A program made the translations under genes and the position numbers. Below, piece by piece: positions 45,375-58,356 of a stretch of 64,000 nucleotides of DNA. Every line of letters starts with the position of its first letter. The first letter of the stretch is position 1. The notes under the pieces were generated by a model. The model saw only the letters and a program-made list of their open reading frames with translations. It was not told the DNA's origin and did no database searches. Location: the NCBI GenBank assembly GCA_016081115.2, contig CM071930.1, positions 44,677,335-44,741,334 of the forward strand, given 5' to 3'. The DNA comes from Rehmannia glutinosa (Eukaryota; Streptophyta; Magnoliopsida; Lamiales; Orobanchaceae).

Positions 45375-46648
45375 ATCAGTCAAGTGACAGAAAAGTTATC
45401 TCAGTCAGCTGACTGACAACTAAGTCATTCCAAAATGATTGCAATCGAATGTCAAAGGGGTATGCAGCAGACAAGACTTGAAGAAAGATGAAAGAGATCC
45501 ATTGTCAACACAAGTCAATGTTTGCTGGAAATAGGCCTGTGTTAGGCTGCCAGTAATAAAGTTGTTTCGTTGAAAGAGTGCAAAAAGCAAGGAACCAATG
45601 AGATGTACCTGAAAACCTGCAGAGATTAAGGAAAGGCTGCAGAGCATTGAATTTATGGTACGATCCTCATTAATGCTGCAAGACAAGACAAGCCAACAAC
45701 CTACGAGTGAGATTTGAAATGTATATCTATCTCTTCAACGGACATAATTTCAAATCTACACTATAAAAGGCTGAGGAAGCAAGTGAGAGAAGGTTACGGA
45801 TTTTATAAGACCATCAAGCATTCAAGCAAGCAAAAACCTGCAAATATTCTCAAGCTTTCAAAGATATCCTCAAGCCTAAATTCGAAGGAACTCAATCCAA
45901 CACACCCAGTGAAGGAAAGATTACTTCATCAGTTGAAGAGAAAATTTGTTTGAAGAACAAAAAGGGGTCTACTCTCCAAGGTTGAAGGATAAGTAGTAAG
46001 GTTCAAGTTCGAACCAGAAGCTTTGGGCTCGTTGAAAGGCTGTGTGACCAATTCCAATAGTTCGAAGGAGCTGAAGTAGCAAGACAGTTGTGTTGTGAAG
46101 AAGCTGAGTCCCATGAGCAGCTAGCTGTGTGAACAAGGCTGACTCAGACTATTAACTGCTTTGTAACTATAGATCTTGTTACTTAGTGGATTCCTCCAAG
46201 AGTTGGAAAGAGTGGATTAGATGAATTACCCCATCCTCGAACCACTATAAAAATTGCTTGTGTCTTATTTACTTACAACACTTTCATTTCTTGCATATCT
46301 TTATATCTGTTGTTAAGTTATAATTGTTGAACTCAAGTGATAATAACTATTGCTTAAAAACAAGTGTTTAAAAACAAGTTTAAAACAAGGGTGAAAAGTC
46401 TTCCACTGAACAAAAACCAAATCAATTGTTACTTTAAGTGTTAGTTGATACCAGCTGAGTTATACTATCAATAGCTCAATTGAGTCTGTTAAGTGGGTAA
46501 CTTTGTTGAGTAAGCCAACCTAGTTGTCCCTCAAGGACTAAGCTGATTTGTGTTAACTCTGAAAATATTTAAAAGGACTAAATCAAAAATTTGGTAATAT
46601 TATTCAACCCCCTTCCTAAACTTTACTACTCACCCCTTGGGACCTACA
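45375..46648 (+). repeat. Second copy of the B LTR (+) right piece
   Basis: Clearly homologous to 2656-3922 along its length, with substitutions and small indels (roughly 5-8 differences per hundred by eye). It ends GGGACCTACA at 46648, followed by TTACTACACC as on the left. TATA-like CTATAAAAGG near 45761. Confidence 0.88.
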
Positions 46649-47182
46649 TTACTACACCTCCTTCAACCTTGGAGTGCAGACCCCTTGTTCTTTGAAACAA
46701 GATTTTCCTCTTCAACAAATTGAAGTTGCATTTCCTTCACTAAATGTGTTGGATCGATTTTCTTCGAGTTTAGGCTTGAGGATATGATTTGAATGCTTGA
46801 GAGAGTTTATGCTTTGATTGTTTGATATCTCTTGTTTTTCTCAGATTGCATAAAATTGTCTTCTCTCTTAAAATCCTCAGCCTTATATAGTGGCAGTTCA
46901 AAAATGTATCCGTTGAAGAGTTAGATGCATATTCAAACTCCACTTTTTGTTTGTTGGCTTGTCTCGTCTTGTTGCTTTGATGTAGATTGTATCTTGTATT
47001 TAATGCTCTGCAGCCTTTCATTAAACTCTGGGGATTTCAGGTACATTTCATTGGCTCCTTACTTTTTGCACTCTTTCAGCAAAACAGATTTTAGGTAGGC
47101 AGTCTGACATATGCTTATTTCCAGCAAACAATTAACTTTGCTTGACAACGGATCTCTTCAGCTTTATTTGATCATTTATGCT
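46649..47182 (-). repeat. Second copy of the B-type LTR (-) piece
   Basis: Matches 3923 to about 4473 and is cut at 47182 by an A LTR. It was probably part of the original 3' LTR of E4, whose 5' LTR is 60491-61921. Confidence 0.82.
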
Positions 47183-48703
47183 TGTAGGTCCCAAGGGGTG
47201 TGAAGTAAGGTTTAGAAGGGGGGTTGAATAAACCTTACCAAATTTTGGATTTTGTCCTTTTAAAATTATTCAACAGAGTTGACTCAAACAGTTGTGTCCT
47301 TGATGGACAGCTAAGTTGGCTTTTAGGCTAAGTTACCCACTCAACAGACTCGATAGAGCTGTAGATAGTATAACTCGGTTACTCAAGCCAAATACTTAAC
47401 TTCGCTGATTGGTTTATAATAGTTGAAGACTTAACACCCTTTGTTTAGTTTTAAGCTTGTTTTTAACACTTGATTTTAGCACTTAGTTATTTATTAGTTG
47501 GATAGAAAATATAATACTTAACAGTAGATATAAAGTAAATATGCAGGAAAGTAAGTTTGCTAAAAGTAAATGACACAAATATTTTATAGAGGATCGAAGA
47601 TGGGGTAATTCTTCTAATCCTCTCTTCTCCAACTCCTGGAGGAATCCATTATGTAACAGATTATTTTACAAAGCGGTGAACAGTCTGGAGACAACCTTGA
47701 TCACACAGTTGGCTTCTCTTGCGACTCAGCTTCTTCACAGGGCAGCTGTCTTGCTACTTCAGCTCACTTCTCAAGTTCTTGGATTTGATCACGAAGCCCT
47801 CCAACAAACTTGATGATGGTTCGACCTTGAACCTTTCTACAATCCTAACTTGGAAAGTAGACCCCTTTGGTTTCTTCAAAAGTTTCCTCTTCAACAGATT
47901 TGAAGTTTTCTTTCCTTCACAACTTGTGTTGGATCGGTTTCCTTCGAGTTTCAGGATTGAGGAATTGATTTAATGTTTATGAGAATATTGCAGGTTAAAA
48001 TGCTTGATTATTGCTTGCTTATTTGTGGTTCAGGTAACCTCTTCTCAATAACTTCCTCAGCCTTTTATAGTGCACATTTGAAATTTTGCCCGTTGAACAG
48101 ATAGGCTAATTTCAAATATCACTTTGTGTTCGTTGGCTTGTTTTGTCTTGGTCTCCAGTCCTTGATGTTGACCTTTCCTCGTATTAAATGTCTTCACAAC
48201 ATTGCAGGTGCCTAACACAAGGTGCAGTGTTTCCCATTGGTTCATCCCTTTTGCATAATTCTGGGACTAACACTTTAGACCTGACATCTTTGATATATTA
48301 CTATATTGATATTCTTGACTTTAATTAATGAATCTAAGTCAGTTGTCTTGTCTATACTGTTGTCTATACCCCAGGTGACTTGAGTTAGCTCCAATCATTA
48401 GATAACTCAACTGTCACTTCAACTTGAGACTTGGCTTCTTGAGTTGACTTGACTGACACTTCTTACAGTTGTTCCCCAGCTGACTCTCCTTCAGTCGAGT
48501 CCTGACTTCCTTCATGGCATTACTCAGCTGACACACAGCAGAGTCTTCACATAGTCTGCAGTTGACTTCTTCTATCCTTTGGCATAGCTGACTTGACTTA
48601 GCTTTTCCAGCCCTATCTATTACAATACGAATTACAAGGAAAATGGGGTGCCAACTTCCTAGTTTAAGTTTTACATAGTATCATCAGAATCTAACAAATA
48701 AAT
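47183..48703 (-). repeat. A-subfamily LTR (-), end lost
   Basis: Starts TGTAGGTCCC at 47183, preceded by ATGCT, and runs to ATCTAACAAATAAAT at about 48703. The final 10 or so bases (TTCCTAACA) are missing. There is no polypurine tract and no matching ATGCT after it. It differs from the E4 5' LTR (B type), so it is not E4's own LTR but a later insertion partly deleted together with the neighbouring E4 end. Confidence 0.85.
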
Positions 48704-48794
48704 CGAGCTTTTCCCTTAAGCACAACTCTATGTGCTAGTTTAATTCTTGCACATTATTATATGTTTTGGTGGTGCCAACTTCCCTTAAGACTTG
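48704..48794. other. Filler-like sequence at a deletion breakpoint
   Basis: Between the truncated A LTR and the E4 third ORF lie about 90 bases that include a near-repeat (CCCTTAAG...CTCTATGTGC at about 48714-48738 and again at about 48783-48811) and an LTR-like snippet GGTGCCAACTTCC (48771-48783). This patchwork is what end-joining repair with copied filler gives. Confidence 0.5.
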
Positions 48795-51670
48795 CTTCAG
48801 CTCTATGTGCCTCAGTTGTTTCAGCTTCATCGTTAGTCGCAGTTGTGTTAGCCTGCGGAGCTAACTAATCCTTGGTTGTCTTAACAGCTTCATTGGACTC
48901 AGTTGGTTTTTCCTTTTGAGTAACCTCGGCCTCAGTTGCTTCAGCAGTGTCACGGGCTGGTGATGGCACCATAGGGGGTGGGCCATCAACCAAAGTAAAC
49001 TTTGAAATGGAAACTTTCTCGCTTGCCTTTTTTATTTTTACCACAGCCTCCTCGATCCATGGGTCCTCTTCTGGTTTGTCTTTTTGAGCGCACTCAGCTT
49101 TGTCATCTATGTCAAGACATTCCACAGAGATATTTTCTTGAGATTCATATAGCGCACTGATTTCTTCATGTTCAGTAGACTCTATGTGAGGAGCTGGCAT
49201 TTTATTCTCTTCTTCGGTCGTTTTACCCAAAGAATTCTCAACCTCCTTTGGGCCTTCATTACCCTCAACAGCAGTCTCAACCACTGTGGGGATTCAACAT
49301 TCCATTCTGTAGACTTGGCTGCAGCAGGGTCTTGGACAATCCCTTCAGCAGACGAAGTTGCTTTGGGGTCTTCAGTGGCATCCTTCGAGGTCTCAACCTC
49401 TTGGATTACACTTTCAGAGCCAACAGTCTTAATTGCTATGGCTTCATGTCCATCATTGCCTTAGTTGCATCAACAGTTTCATCGGCCTGCAGCGCAGTTG
49501 GGATTTCAGCTGAGACAGTATGAACTATCCGAGCTTCGTCAACCCCACTTTGTTGTTCTATTACATTCTCCTCTTTGTCTCCTATCTTCAAATTTGTAAG
49601 GTCTCCCACAGCCTCCTCTGACCTGGCTATGGTGTGTATAGTTTCCCCCTCAGCTGGCGCACCAGCTGATTCGCGATCAATGGGGTAATTGGACACTTGA
49701 GACTCGGGTGTTTGTCCTTTTGAGTGATCAGGCGATTGGGCAGGTGTCTCAACACTTTACTCATGGGTAGGCTCAGTTAAGGTGCCATCTATAACATATT
49801 CCTTAGCTTCATCGCCAGTCTCTCTAGTTTGTCCCTTGGAATGCACAGGTGAGGTTGAAGCATTGATGGTCTTCACCATCTCTAGTATGTCAGGGATAGG
49901 AGAGATTTGAATTGACGAAGACTCTCTAGGGCCCCTCTGCAAAGTTTGATCATGCAGCTCCTTGGACTCTTTTAGGGTTTGCTTCAGCTCAGCCTTCTCC
50001 ACTAGATCAGCAGTGTCTAGCACTTCCTCATTGCTATCACTGTTGTTGGCTGGCTAAAAAGCACTTTTAGGGACATTATTGAAAGAGCAAGATTGATGTT
50101 TCTTGGACTCCTCAGGTGCCTTCGCCTTCTCCTTTACCTTCAACTTCTCCTCATCCTTCTTTTGATAAAGGATGGTGGTGCAGAAATATGGGTCCAAAGT
50201 TGATTGGATTGCAATGTTGCCCAAGAAACTCAGGAGTTCTTCCTCTTATTCAATGAACTTCGGGCTTTGGAATTGGTCTCTGGCAAAACTCAGCTTCTAG
50301 GCTCCCCATATTTGTACCCTCTCTTGGATATCAGGGTATGCAGGAGATAACATTATTAGATCATCATCCTCATGCATGGGCTCAAGAGGAACCCTTTCTT
50401 CCTCAGTAACCATATCATCGGTTTGAGGAAAACTTACAGCTAACTCTCCTTGACCTTGGTCAGCTATGTTAGGCTCAGATTCCTCAGTTGTTTGCCTAAC
50501 GATTGTCTCTTGTTCCTCAGTGGCTTCCACACCATTACCTTGCTTTGAAATCTGTTGCTTAACTTCAGCAGCTTTCTCAACTTCAGCAGTTGTGCCAGGC
50601 TCAGCTAATTCAGACTGTTTCACCAGTCTTCTCCTGGATTTCTTCTTCAATGGAACTTCAGGTTCCACGATCTTTGGCTCGTCAGTGGTGAAAACTCTCT
50701 CTCCTAATTTTAACTTCTTGGTAGCAGCTGGCTTCAGGGACGCAGTTGTTCGCTTCTTTCTTATAATTGGGGAGGAGTTGGAGCAGGATCTTTCTCGGCT
50801 GTGGGGGCAGGTACAGTCTTGGTTGTGGGGTAGGTGCCTTCTTCTTCAGAGTAGGTTTAGGAGATGGGGCTTTAATAAAAGCAGTTGTGTCTACGGGGAC
50901 GGGCTCAGCTGATTCCCCATCGCTTGTAGCCGTTTTTTTCGCATGGGCTTGGCGATGGGCAGCAGAGAGGTATGCCCTAAACATTTTCTTGATAACATGG
51001 AAGGGTTTCCCATTCCGGAGAGGAACCCCCTTCACCTCCATCAAGTGGCCTAAGATCAGGCCATAACCAAGTGAGCTGCCAAACATTCCATCATCGCCCA
51101 CAGTCATGTTCATCATATTCTGGCACAGCTTGCCAAAAATGATCTCGGCCCAGTTCACTTTCTTCTCCTCCATTATCATCTCCATCACAATCAGCTTGTC
51201 TGAGATAGCTGATTGAAAGATCCAAACTTCATGTCTACACTTAGCCACCACATCCATCAGTTTGTGGTAGTCTTCTTTTATCAGCAACTTCTTTGTAGTG
51301 TAGTTGGGCTTCGCAGCAGCCTCTGGTTTGGCTATCTCCTTCCAGGCAGCAGCCAAATCAACATTTTTCTCAGTTATCTCCTTCAGACTAGAGGAAGGAA
51401 GATAAAAGTTATCAGCTAAGTCCGCAGCTTTCAGCTTAAATTCCTTGTTGTGTACTGATGAGCGAATCAAATAATAATGACCTGAGCATTCACATAATAC
51501 GTCGCAACCTCTTCCAGATAGGTGTGCGTGAGACCAGCTTTCTCAAGCTTTTCAGAGATCTTCTTGGCTAGGGCCTTGTCCACTCCTTGCTTGACCAGGT
51601 CGTCGAAGTCCACTGTCGTGCCTGTGTGGATCTTCTCAGCAAGCTTAACATAAACATGAGATGGTGCCAT
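48795..51670 (-). pseudogene. E4 third ORF, truncated
   Basis: Start ATG at 51670 (MAPSHVYVKLAEKIHTG). Pieces: 51670-51467, 51470-50682 (262 codons, containing KVNWAEIIFGKLCQNM and SLGYGLILGHLMEVKGV), 50668-50297, 50023-49757, 49696-49436 and 49284-48865. Reading continues past YPDIQERVQIWG, where E1 and E3 stop at YPDI, which argues those stops are mutations. The C-terminal coiled and basic part is deleted. Function unknown. Confidence 0.7.
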
Positions 51671-52219
51671 TTCAGTTCTTAGATTTGAGATTCGAATGAA
51701 AATGAGAACTAGGGTTTGAGCTTTGTTGTAGAGAGAAAATGCTTGAGATTGCTTTGAGAGTAAGAGTGTTTGTGAGGAGAGAGAAAGTTCAATTTCTCTA
51801 TATATAGGACATGAAAGGATGGTTTTTGGAATTCAAAAAGGTAAAAGTGATCAACGATTGAGATCATGTCTTAGAAACCACATTAATTTCCCCGCATTAA
51901 ATCCAGCAACATTTATATCCAATCATGGGTAATTTGGTGCTGGCTTTTCACTGACATTGTAATTACGCTGACATCAAGCCAAAAAATATTCCCGCTCACA
52001 GAAAATGACTGTGTTTTATCACTTAACTCATAAATGACTCGACTATCTTCATTTATGACTTGACTCTACTTCTCTCTTCATTGAATAATCACTCGGCTGT
52101 ATAGCTAACTCGATATAGCTGACTAGCCGTCTTTGCTATTTCACTTGGTTGTTAAGTGAAACTCTGCTGAATTTTATTTATCTCTTCTTTAACCATGTTG
52201 ATTGAGTCTTTTGAGTCTC
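51671..52219 (-). promoter_or_regulatory. Candidate internal promoter before the third ORF (E4)
   Basis: 549-base spacer. The TATA box CTATATATAG (51798-51807) lies about 130 bases before the ATG, and the conserved ATTGGATATAAATGTTG block is near 51906-51926. The bZIP-type site is reduced to TGATGTCA near 51969 (on the + strand TGACATCA). The leader has TTCTCTCTCC and AAACCCTAG near 51711. Confidence 0.58.
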
Positions 52220-55200
52220 CTAACTCAGCTTAATTAATACAAGCTCATTCTTAAGCTCTTCAAATCTTGATTCACATAAAGGCTTTGTGAATATATCAGC
52301 TAACTGCTTAACAGTTGATATGTATTCCAATGTGATGTCTTTCTTTTCAACATGATCTCTTATAAAATGATTTCTGACATCAATGTGCTTGGTTCTTGAG
52401 TGCAACACTGGATTTTGAGTAATTGCAATAGTACTTGTGTTATCACACATAATTAGAATCTATATTTCTTCTATATCATAATCTCTCAGTTGTTGCCTCA
52501 TCCATAAGACTTGGGCACAACAGCTCCCTACAGCAATGTACTATGCTTCAGCTGTGGATGTAGCTATTAAATTCTGTTTCTTGCTGAACCAAGAAACCAA
52601 CCTATTTCCAAGCATTTGACGGGTGCCTAATGTATGTTTCCTGTCAACTCTACATCCAGCATAGTCTGAGTATGAGTAGCCAACTAGCTTGAATCCTCCT
52701 TTATTTGGATACCATAAGCCAAATTCTTGGCATCCCTTCAAATACCTTAGGATTCTCTTGGTTGCAGTCATGTGGCTTTTCTTTGCAGCAGAATGAAATC
52801 TAACACATACACCTACAACAAAGGTGATGTATGGCCTACTTGTTGTCAAATAGAGAAGATCCAATGAGAGCTCTATATCTTGTTTGATCAACAACTTTGC
52901 CTTCTGCATCCATGTCCATCTTGACTGATGTATTCATGGGAATCTTCACGGATGACTTATCTTCTATACCAAATTTCTTCATTAAATCTATAGAATATTT
53001 TGTTTGACTTATGCAGGTTTCATCCTTCATTTGCTTGACTTGAAGACCTAGGAACAAAGTCGGCTCTCCCATCATACTCATCTCAAATTTCCCTTGCATG
53101 AGATTTGAGAATTCGTCACAGAGCTCTTTGTTTGTGGATCCAAAGATAATGTCATCCACATATATTTGAACAAGCATTATACTATCCCCATCTTGAATTT
53201 TGAAGAGTGTTTTGTCAACGTTGCCTTTGGTGAATCCATTGTTAATAAGAAACTGAGACAATGTGTCATACCAGGCTTTTGGTGCTTGTTTCAAACCATA
53301 TAATGCCTTCTTGAGCTTGTAGACTTTATCTTAAATAATTTTCTGCTCAAAACCTGGAGGTTGCTCCACATAGACTTCTTCTTCCAAAAGTCCATTTAAA
53401 AATGCACTTTTCACATCCATTTGATAGACAATGAAGTTCTTGTATGCAGCATAGGCAAGAAACATCTTAATTGTCTCTAATCTGGCAACAAGTGCAAAGG
53501 TTTCATCAAAATCTATACCTTCTTCTTGGCAATACCTTTTGGCTACCAATCTTACTTTGTTTCTTACTACATATCCCTCTTCATTCATCTTGTTTCTAAA
53601 TACCCACTTAGTACCAATAACATTTTGGTGGGTAGGCCTTTAAACTAATTCCCAAACCATGTTTCTCTCAAATTGATTCAGCTCTTCCTGCATGGCTAGA
53701 ATCCAATGTGTGTCATCCAATTCTTATGACACATCTTTAGGCTCAATTTGGGAAATGAGACAAGTGAACATAGCTTCATGTTGAGTTTTGGATCTGATTA
53801 TTACTCCTTCTCTAACATCTCCAATGACAAGCTCTAGAGGATGGTCTCTCAGCAATCTTACATCTGGTTGGAGTAACTCTGTTGGATTCAGTCTTCTTGA
53901 AACTAAGTCGTCTTGAACAGCTTCTTCATCATCATTCAGCTGCAGACTTTCTAGTTGTCTTTGAGATTCAGCTATCTCATCTTCATCTGGGTTGAGTCTT
54001 CTGAGTGTCTGCCTCAACATAGGGACTCTTCTGAACAGTTGGCTGATTCATCTTGTCAGCTAACTCATCTATGTTATCTCTATTAACATTAGGTTCATCA
54101 AAAACCATATAGATAGACGCTTCTGTGACCATAGTCCTCTTGTTCAGCACTCTGAAAGTTTTACTCTTAGCTGAGTATCCCAAAAAGATACATTCATCAG
54201 CTTTAGCATCAAAAGCTTTCAAGTTGTCCTTGCCATTGTTTTGAATGAAGCACTTACATCCAAATATATGAAACTATCCAACATTTGGCTTCCTTCCTGT
54301 TCAAATTTCATAAGGGGGTTTAGACAGCTGCCTGTTGATCATACACATATTCTAAGTGTAGCAAGCAGTGTTAATGGCTTCAGCCCAAAATCTATTAGGC
54401 AATCCAGCTTCAGCTAACCTGGTCCTTGCAGCTTCTTTCAGAGTTTTGTTCCTTCTTACAGCTATTCTATTCTGTTGTGGAGTTCTTGCAGCTGACAACT
54501 CATGAGCAATACCATTTTCCATGTAATATTGAGTTATAACCATTCACAAACTCAGTTCCTCTATCAGACCTTATCTTGATAATGGTCTGACTCTTCTCAT
54601 TTTGAACTCTCCTCATCACTTGAGGAAGCTTCTGCAAAGTTTTCTTTTTTTTACACATAAAAATGGTCCATGTGTATCTTGAATAATCATCGACCACCAC
54701 TAAGGTGTATTTCATTCCATTAATGTTGGATGGTTCAATAGGACCAAACAAATCCATATGCAATAAGTGCGGTATCCTGGTTGAAGAATGACTTGGCTTG
54801 TCCTTGAATGAAGACTTGATTTGCTTTCCCATCTGGCATGCATCACAAATGTTTTCCTTCTTGTACACTGAGTCATGCAATCCTTCCACAAGATGACTCA
54901 TTGCAAGCTTGTTGATTTTCTTAAAATTCAGGTGACTCGGCTTTTTATGCCCACCCAACTTGATTTAATTGTACTCTTTGCTAACAAACATGTGTTTGGT
55001 GTAGCAGTTGACCAATCCACTACATAGATGTTTTTCTGTCTTGATCCTTGAAGCACAATTTCATTTGATTTAGCATCCTTGATCTGGCAAACTCCCATGT
55101 TGAATCCTACATTGTAACCCTTGTCACAGAGTTGGTTGATGCTCAACAGATTGAAATTTAGTCGTTCAACATAGGCTACATCTATCATTTCTAGTTCATT

Positions 55201-55380
55201 TTTCTTTATGGATCATGTGTCTTTGATCTCCCCTGGAGCTTCATTTCCTCTGAATATGACTTTAGCTCCTCTTATTTCCTTGAACATTGAAAGATTTTTC
55301 TTGTTGCCTGTCATATGTCTGGAACAACCATTATCCATGTACTAGGTTCCTTGGCACTCAACTGTTCCTTGAACCTGCAA
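52220..55380 (-). pseudogene. pol: E4 pol: protease, integrase, RT, RNase H
   Basis: The protease active site at 55327-55335 reads DNG in place of DSG, and the tryptophan codon before it is TAG. Integrase has CDACQMGKQ near 54840 and SDRGTEFVNG near 54560 in the open piece 54958-54500. RT has YVDD at 53151-53162 in 53294-52836 (152 codons). The RNase H end runs to the stop at 52220. Breaks include a stop near 53332, frameshifts around 53600-53720 and a one-base loss near 52860. Not functional. Confidence 0.88.
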
Positions 55381-55722
55381 TCAAGGAAATCAGTTTTAGG
55401 TACCCATACATGTCTGGGTCCTGATGAGTTAGCACTATAAGGTGATCCAACCAACTTACAGCCAAAAGATCTGACTCTAAGAGGTTTCCACCTATCGGTT
55501 CCATAATCATAATGAACATTAGCAAATTGATTAGGAGCTTTAAGCTCATACATATGTCTCCTTTGTATGTATGCCTATGTGTTAGCTTGTGTATTTGCTT
55601 TCTTCGGAACATAATGAAACTTTTGTTCATTTTGGGCATAGTGCTTGGGTGCATATGTGTACTGATAATGGCTCATTTGTCTTGGGAATGACCTATTTTG
55701 AGTTTGAGGTCTTTGCCACTCG

Positions 55723-58356
55723 GGCTTTTTGACGCCCACCCCTACTACTACATTACTAAACAATATAAAAAGTGAAACTTGACAACTTAAACCCTATATA
55801 CCTGTACATTTTATTTTTCACCTGTGACATTTTAACAACAAACAAGCAAGATCACTATACTTGTAAGAAAATGACAAACCATATCCACAAGCAAAAGAGA
55901 TAACAAACCCTGTTATTAAATACAACAGACATCCATGTGACCAAATTCACAACCCACATCACCCAACTATTTACATGTACATATTTACATCAGAGTTTTC
56001 AAAAGAGGGTACAACCCTAAACCAAAAGGAAAGGTGACCCATCAACATAGCCCAACAGGTCGTCATCTATGTACACTATCCTCAATAACCTGTAGGGCTC
56101 CAGCAGCCTGTCCAGTAAACCCATGAAATCCAACAGCATCACCAGACTCACCTACAATGCATGAACTATGTGAGCTAATGCCCAGTAAGTGAAAACCATG
56201 CATGCTTAATGAACAATGTAATACAAATGCAAATGCATTCTAAGATATTTTACTAGAAGTGCACAGAATGCATTGAAATATATTATTTATAATCATTTCT
56301 TTACATAGGGCCCTTGACCCACTTGCTATGCACCGGAAAGAGCTCAACACAATATCAATAATCACATGGCCATAATCATATTGACACCGCCTAGGGCCAT
56401 CTCCAGGGACTACCTGAGGTCCACCCCTGTCTTCCCCAATGATCCCCCAGGAGTCTTCCCCCTGACGTGTCAATAAGGATACAGTCAAGTGGTCCGCCCC
56501 CTCGTGACCATCAGAGGCACACCCCCTGTCAACCCCTATGATCCTCCAAGGAGTAACACCCACTACACCCTAAAATATATCATAAAAGCACGCCTCGCAT
56601 GCCTCGATGCACTAGCAGTGGCCAACCAAAATCTTTTCTTTTCAAAGAAAATTATCGTGTCATGCATGCCTCATCTCAACAATGCTCACATGTTTGCATG
56701 CACGTGCAAATACCAATGAATTATATGCTCAATGAAACAATAATCATCATACTCCAATATCTACCAAGTAACATATGAACATCAAGGTTTTCATAATGCA
56801 CCCATCAAGATACAAGAATCGCATTTAGTATCAATAAGACAGGAAATACTATGTTCATGCATTGTAGTTGCAGATGGATTTTCACTTACCTTACGCTGAT
56901 CGGGCCTTACTTACGAGTTAGTTAATATGAGTCTAGAACCTTAGGTGTGAACAATCTGTAAAAGCATAAGTTATAAAATTTATTGCCAAATCATCAAGTT
57001 TACTATAACTAATTTCATAGAACGGCTTAGCTTGGGTTTTACTGGTCAATAATTAACACTTCAAACATAAAATTTTAGATTTAATGAAAACTTCCAAACA
57101 CCTCAAATTTTATTCATACATATCCTAACATCACTTAATCAGTTTATTATGACTCTTGTACTAAAGCTTTATTAAGTATTTTGTATCAGACACTTTATCA
57201 ATTATTAAATTCTATATAACTCCTAGATCAACTAAAATCACATCCCATTCCACTGCAATTAAAAAAAGAGTTAAAAATCAGTTCGGAGAATTAATAAAAA
57301 TAAATGCTTTCTCTACTATGTAATCAACCTACCAGAATTAATTAATTAAACAACATCGAGATAATCTTAAATTCACTAATCTTCCATCTAAAGCCTTTCT
57401 TTTAACTATATTAGTATAACATACCAAATATTACTAATTTCAAACACGTGAAGTGGAAACAAGGAACTAACAATCATACCATAAAACAAAGATTATTTCT
57501 ACTAGTGATGTTTACGAAAATCTTACCACATAATTTGAGTCACAATTAGAAACTTGTCGCTTGCGAGGAGTATCTGCTCATTCAGTAATTATATACAAAT
57601 TTATATATATATATATATTGACTTATTAGGCTTAGTGGAGTGAGGCGGTGATGTACAGATAACGCTTCTCGTTGATTACTTTCAAGTAAGGCGGTGAGTG
57701 AAGATAAACCTCCCATTGATTTCTCTAATTTGTGAGGTGTATGTTTATTTAATTAACTAATATGATACTAACCCACATGTGTATATACAAACATTTGTAT
57801 AGAGTGAATCATGTATCATGCATCAGTTGTCTATATTATATATGTGTGTGCTTTGATCACTTTATATATATATATATATATTATATTTAATAGTTACACA
57901 ACTTTTAGTATTACTAATATTAATAATATGTCCATCTTACAATGAAAATTCTATTTTCCAATATTATTCTTTTAACTATTACATTGTATTTATATATTAG
58001 AGGTAATATTTTACCCCTTTTCAATTATAATATATGTTTCTCCTAATTAATGTACCATATATATATATACATATATATATTCCTTACCATCAATGCAACA
58101 ATATCACCTTTCACCTCTAAATTTTCCACGTGCAATCTTACAATTCTCGTACTTCTAATGTTACCACATGTAAAGCAATATATTTGATAGTTTGACACAT
58201 AATCATTCCACAACTAGATACCATAAGTGAGTTCCAAAATTATAAAACTAGTCATGCCATATAAAATAATCAGATTATGCAAATAGCACATAACCAACAT
58301 GTAATGCATGAATTATATTGACAGTGAGCAGTGTGAGGCTCGGGTATTACAGGCTT
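55723..58356 (-). repeat. Ty3/gypsy chromovirus (Tekay/Del-like) solo LTR
   Basis: 55728-58351 (2624 bases) flanked by GGCTT at 55723-55727 and 58352-58356. On the minus strand it begins TGTAATACCC and ends near GGGGTGGGCGTCA. It contains CACTTACTGGGCATTAGCTC (about 56175-56194, minus strand), a phrase I associate with Del/Tekay LTRs. No PBS, polypurine tract or coding sequence. The two bases between TG and the left duplication (TT) are unexplained. It interrupts E4 gag, so it is younger than E4. Confidence 0.8.
57602..58080. repeat. AT microsatellites and a short tandem duplication
   Basis: (TA)n runs at 57602-57618, 57863-57882 and 58047-58080, within the chromovirus LTR. At about 57634-57722 an imperfect unit of about 44 bases (AGGCGGTGA...GTTGATT) is repeated twice. 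Confidence 0.75.

Noticed and set aside
57602..57882. TATA boxes in the AT runs
   Set aside because: They are (TA)n microsatellites in a solo LTR with no associated coding sequence or other promoter signal.
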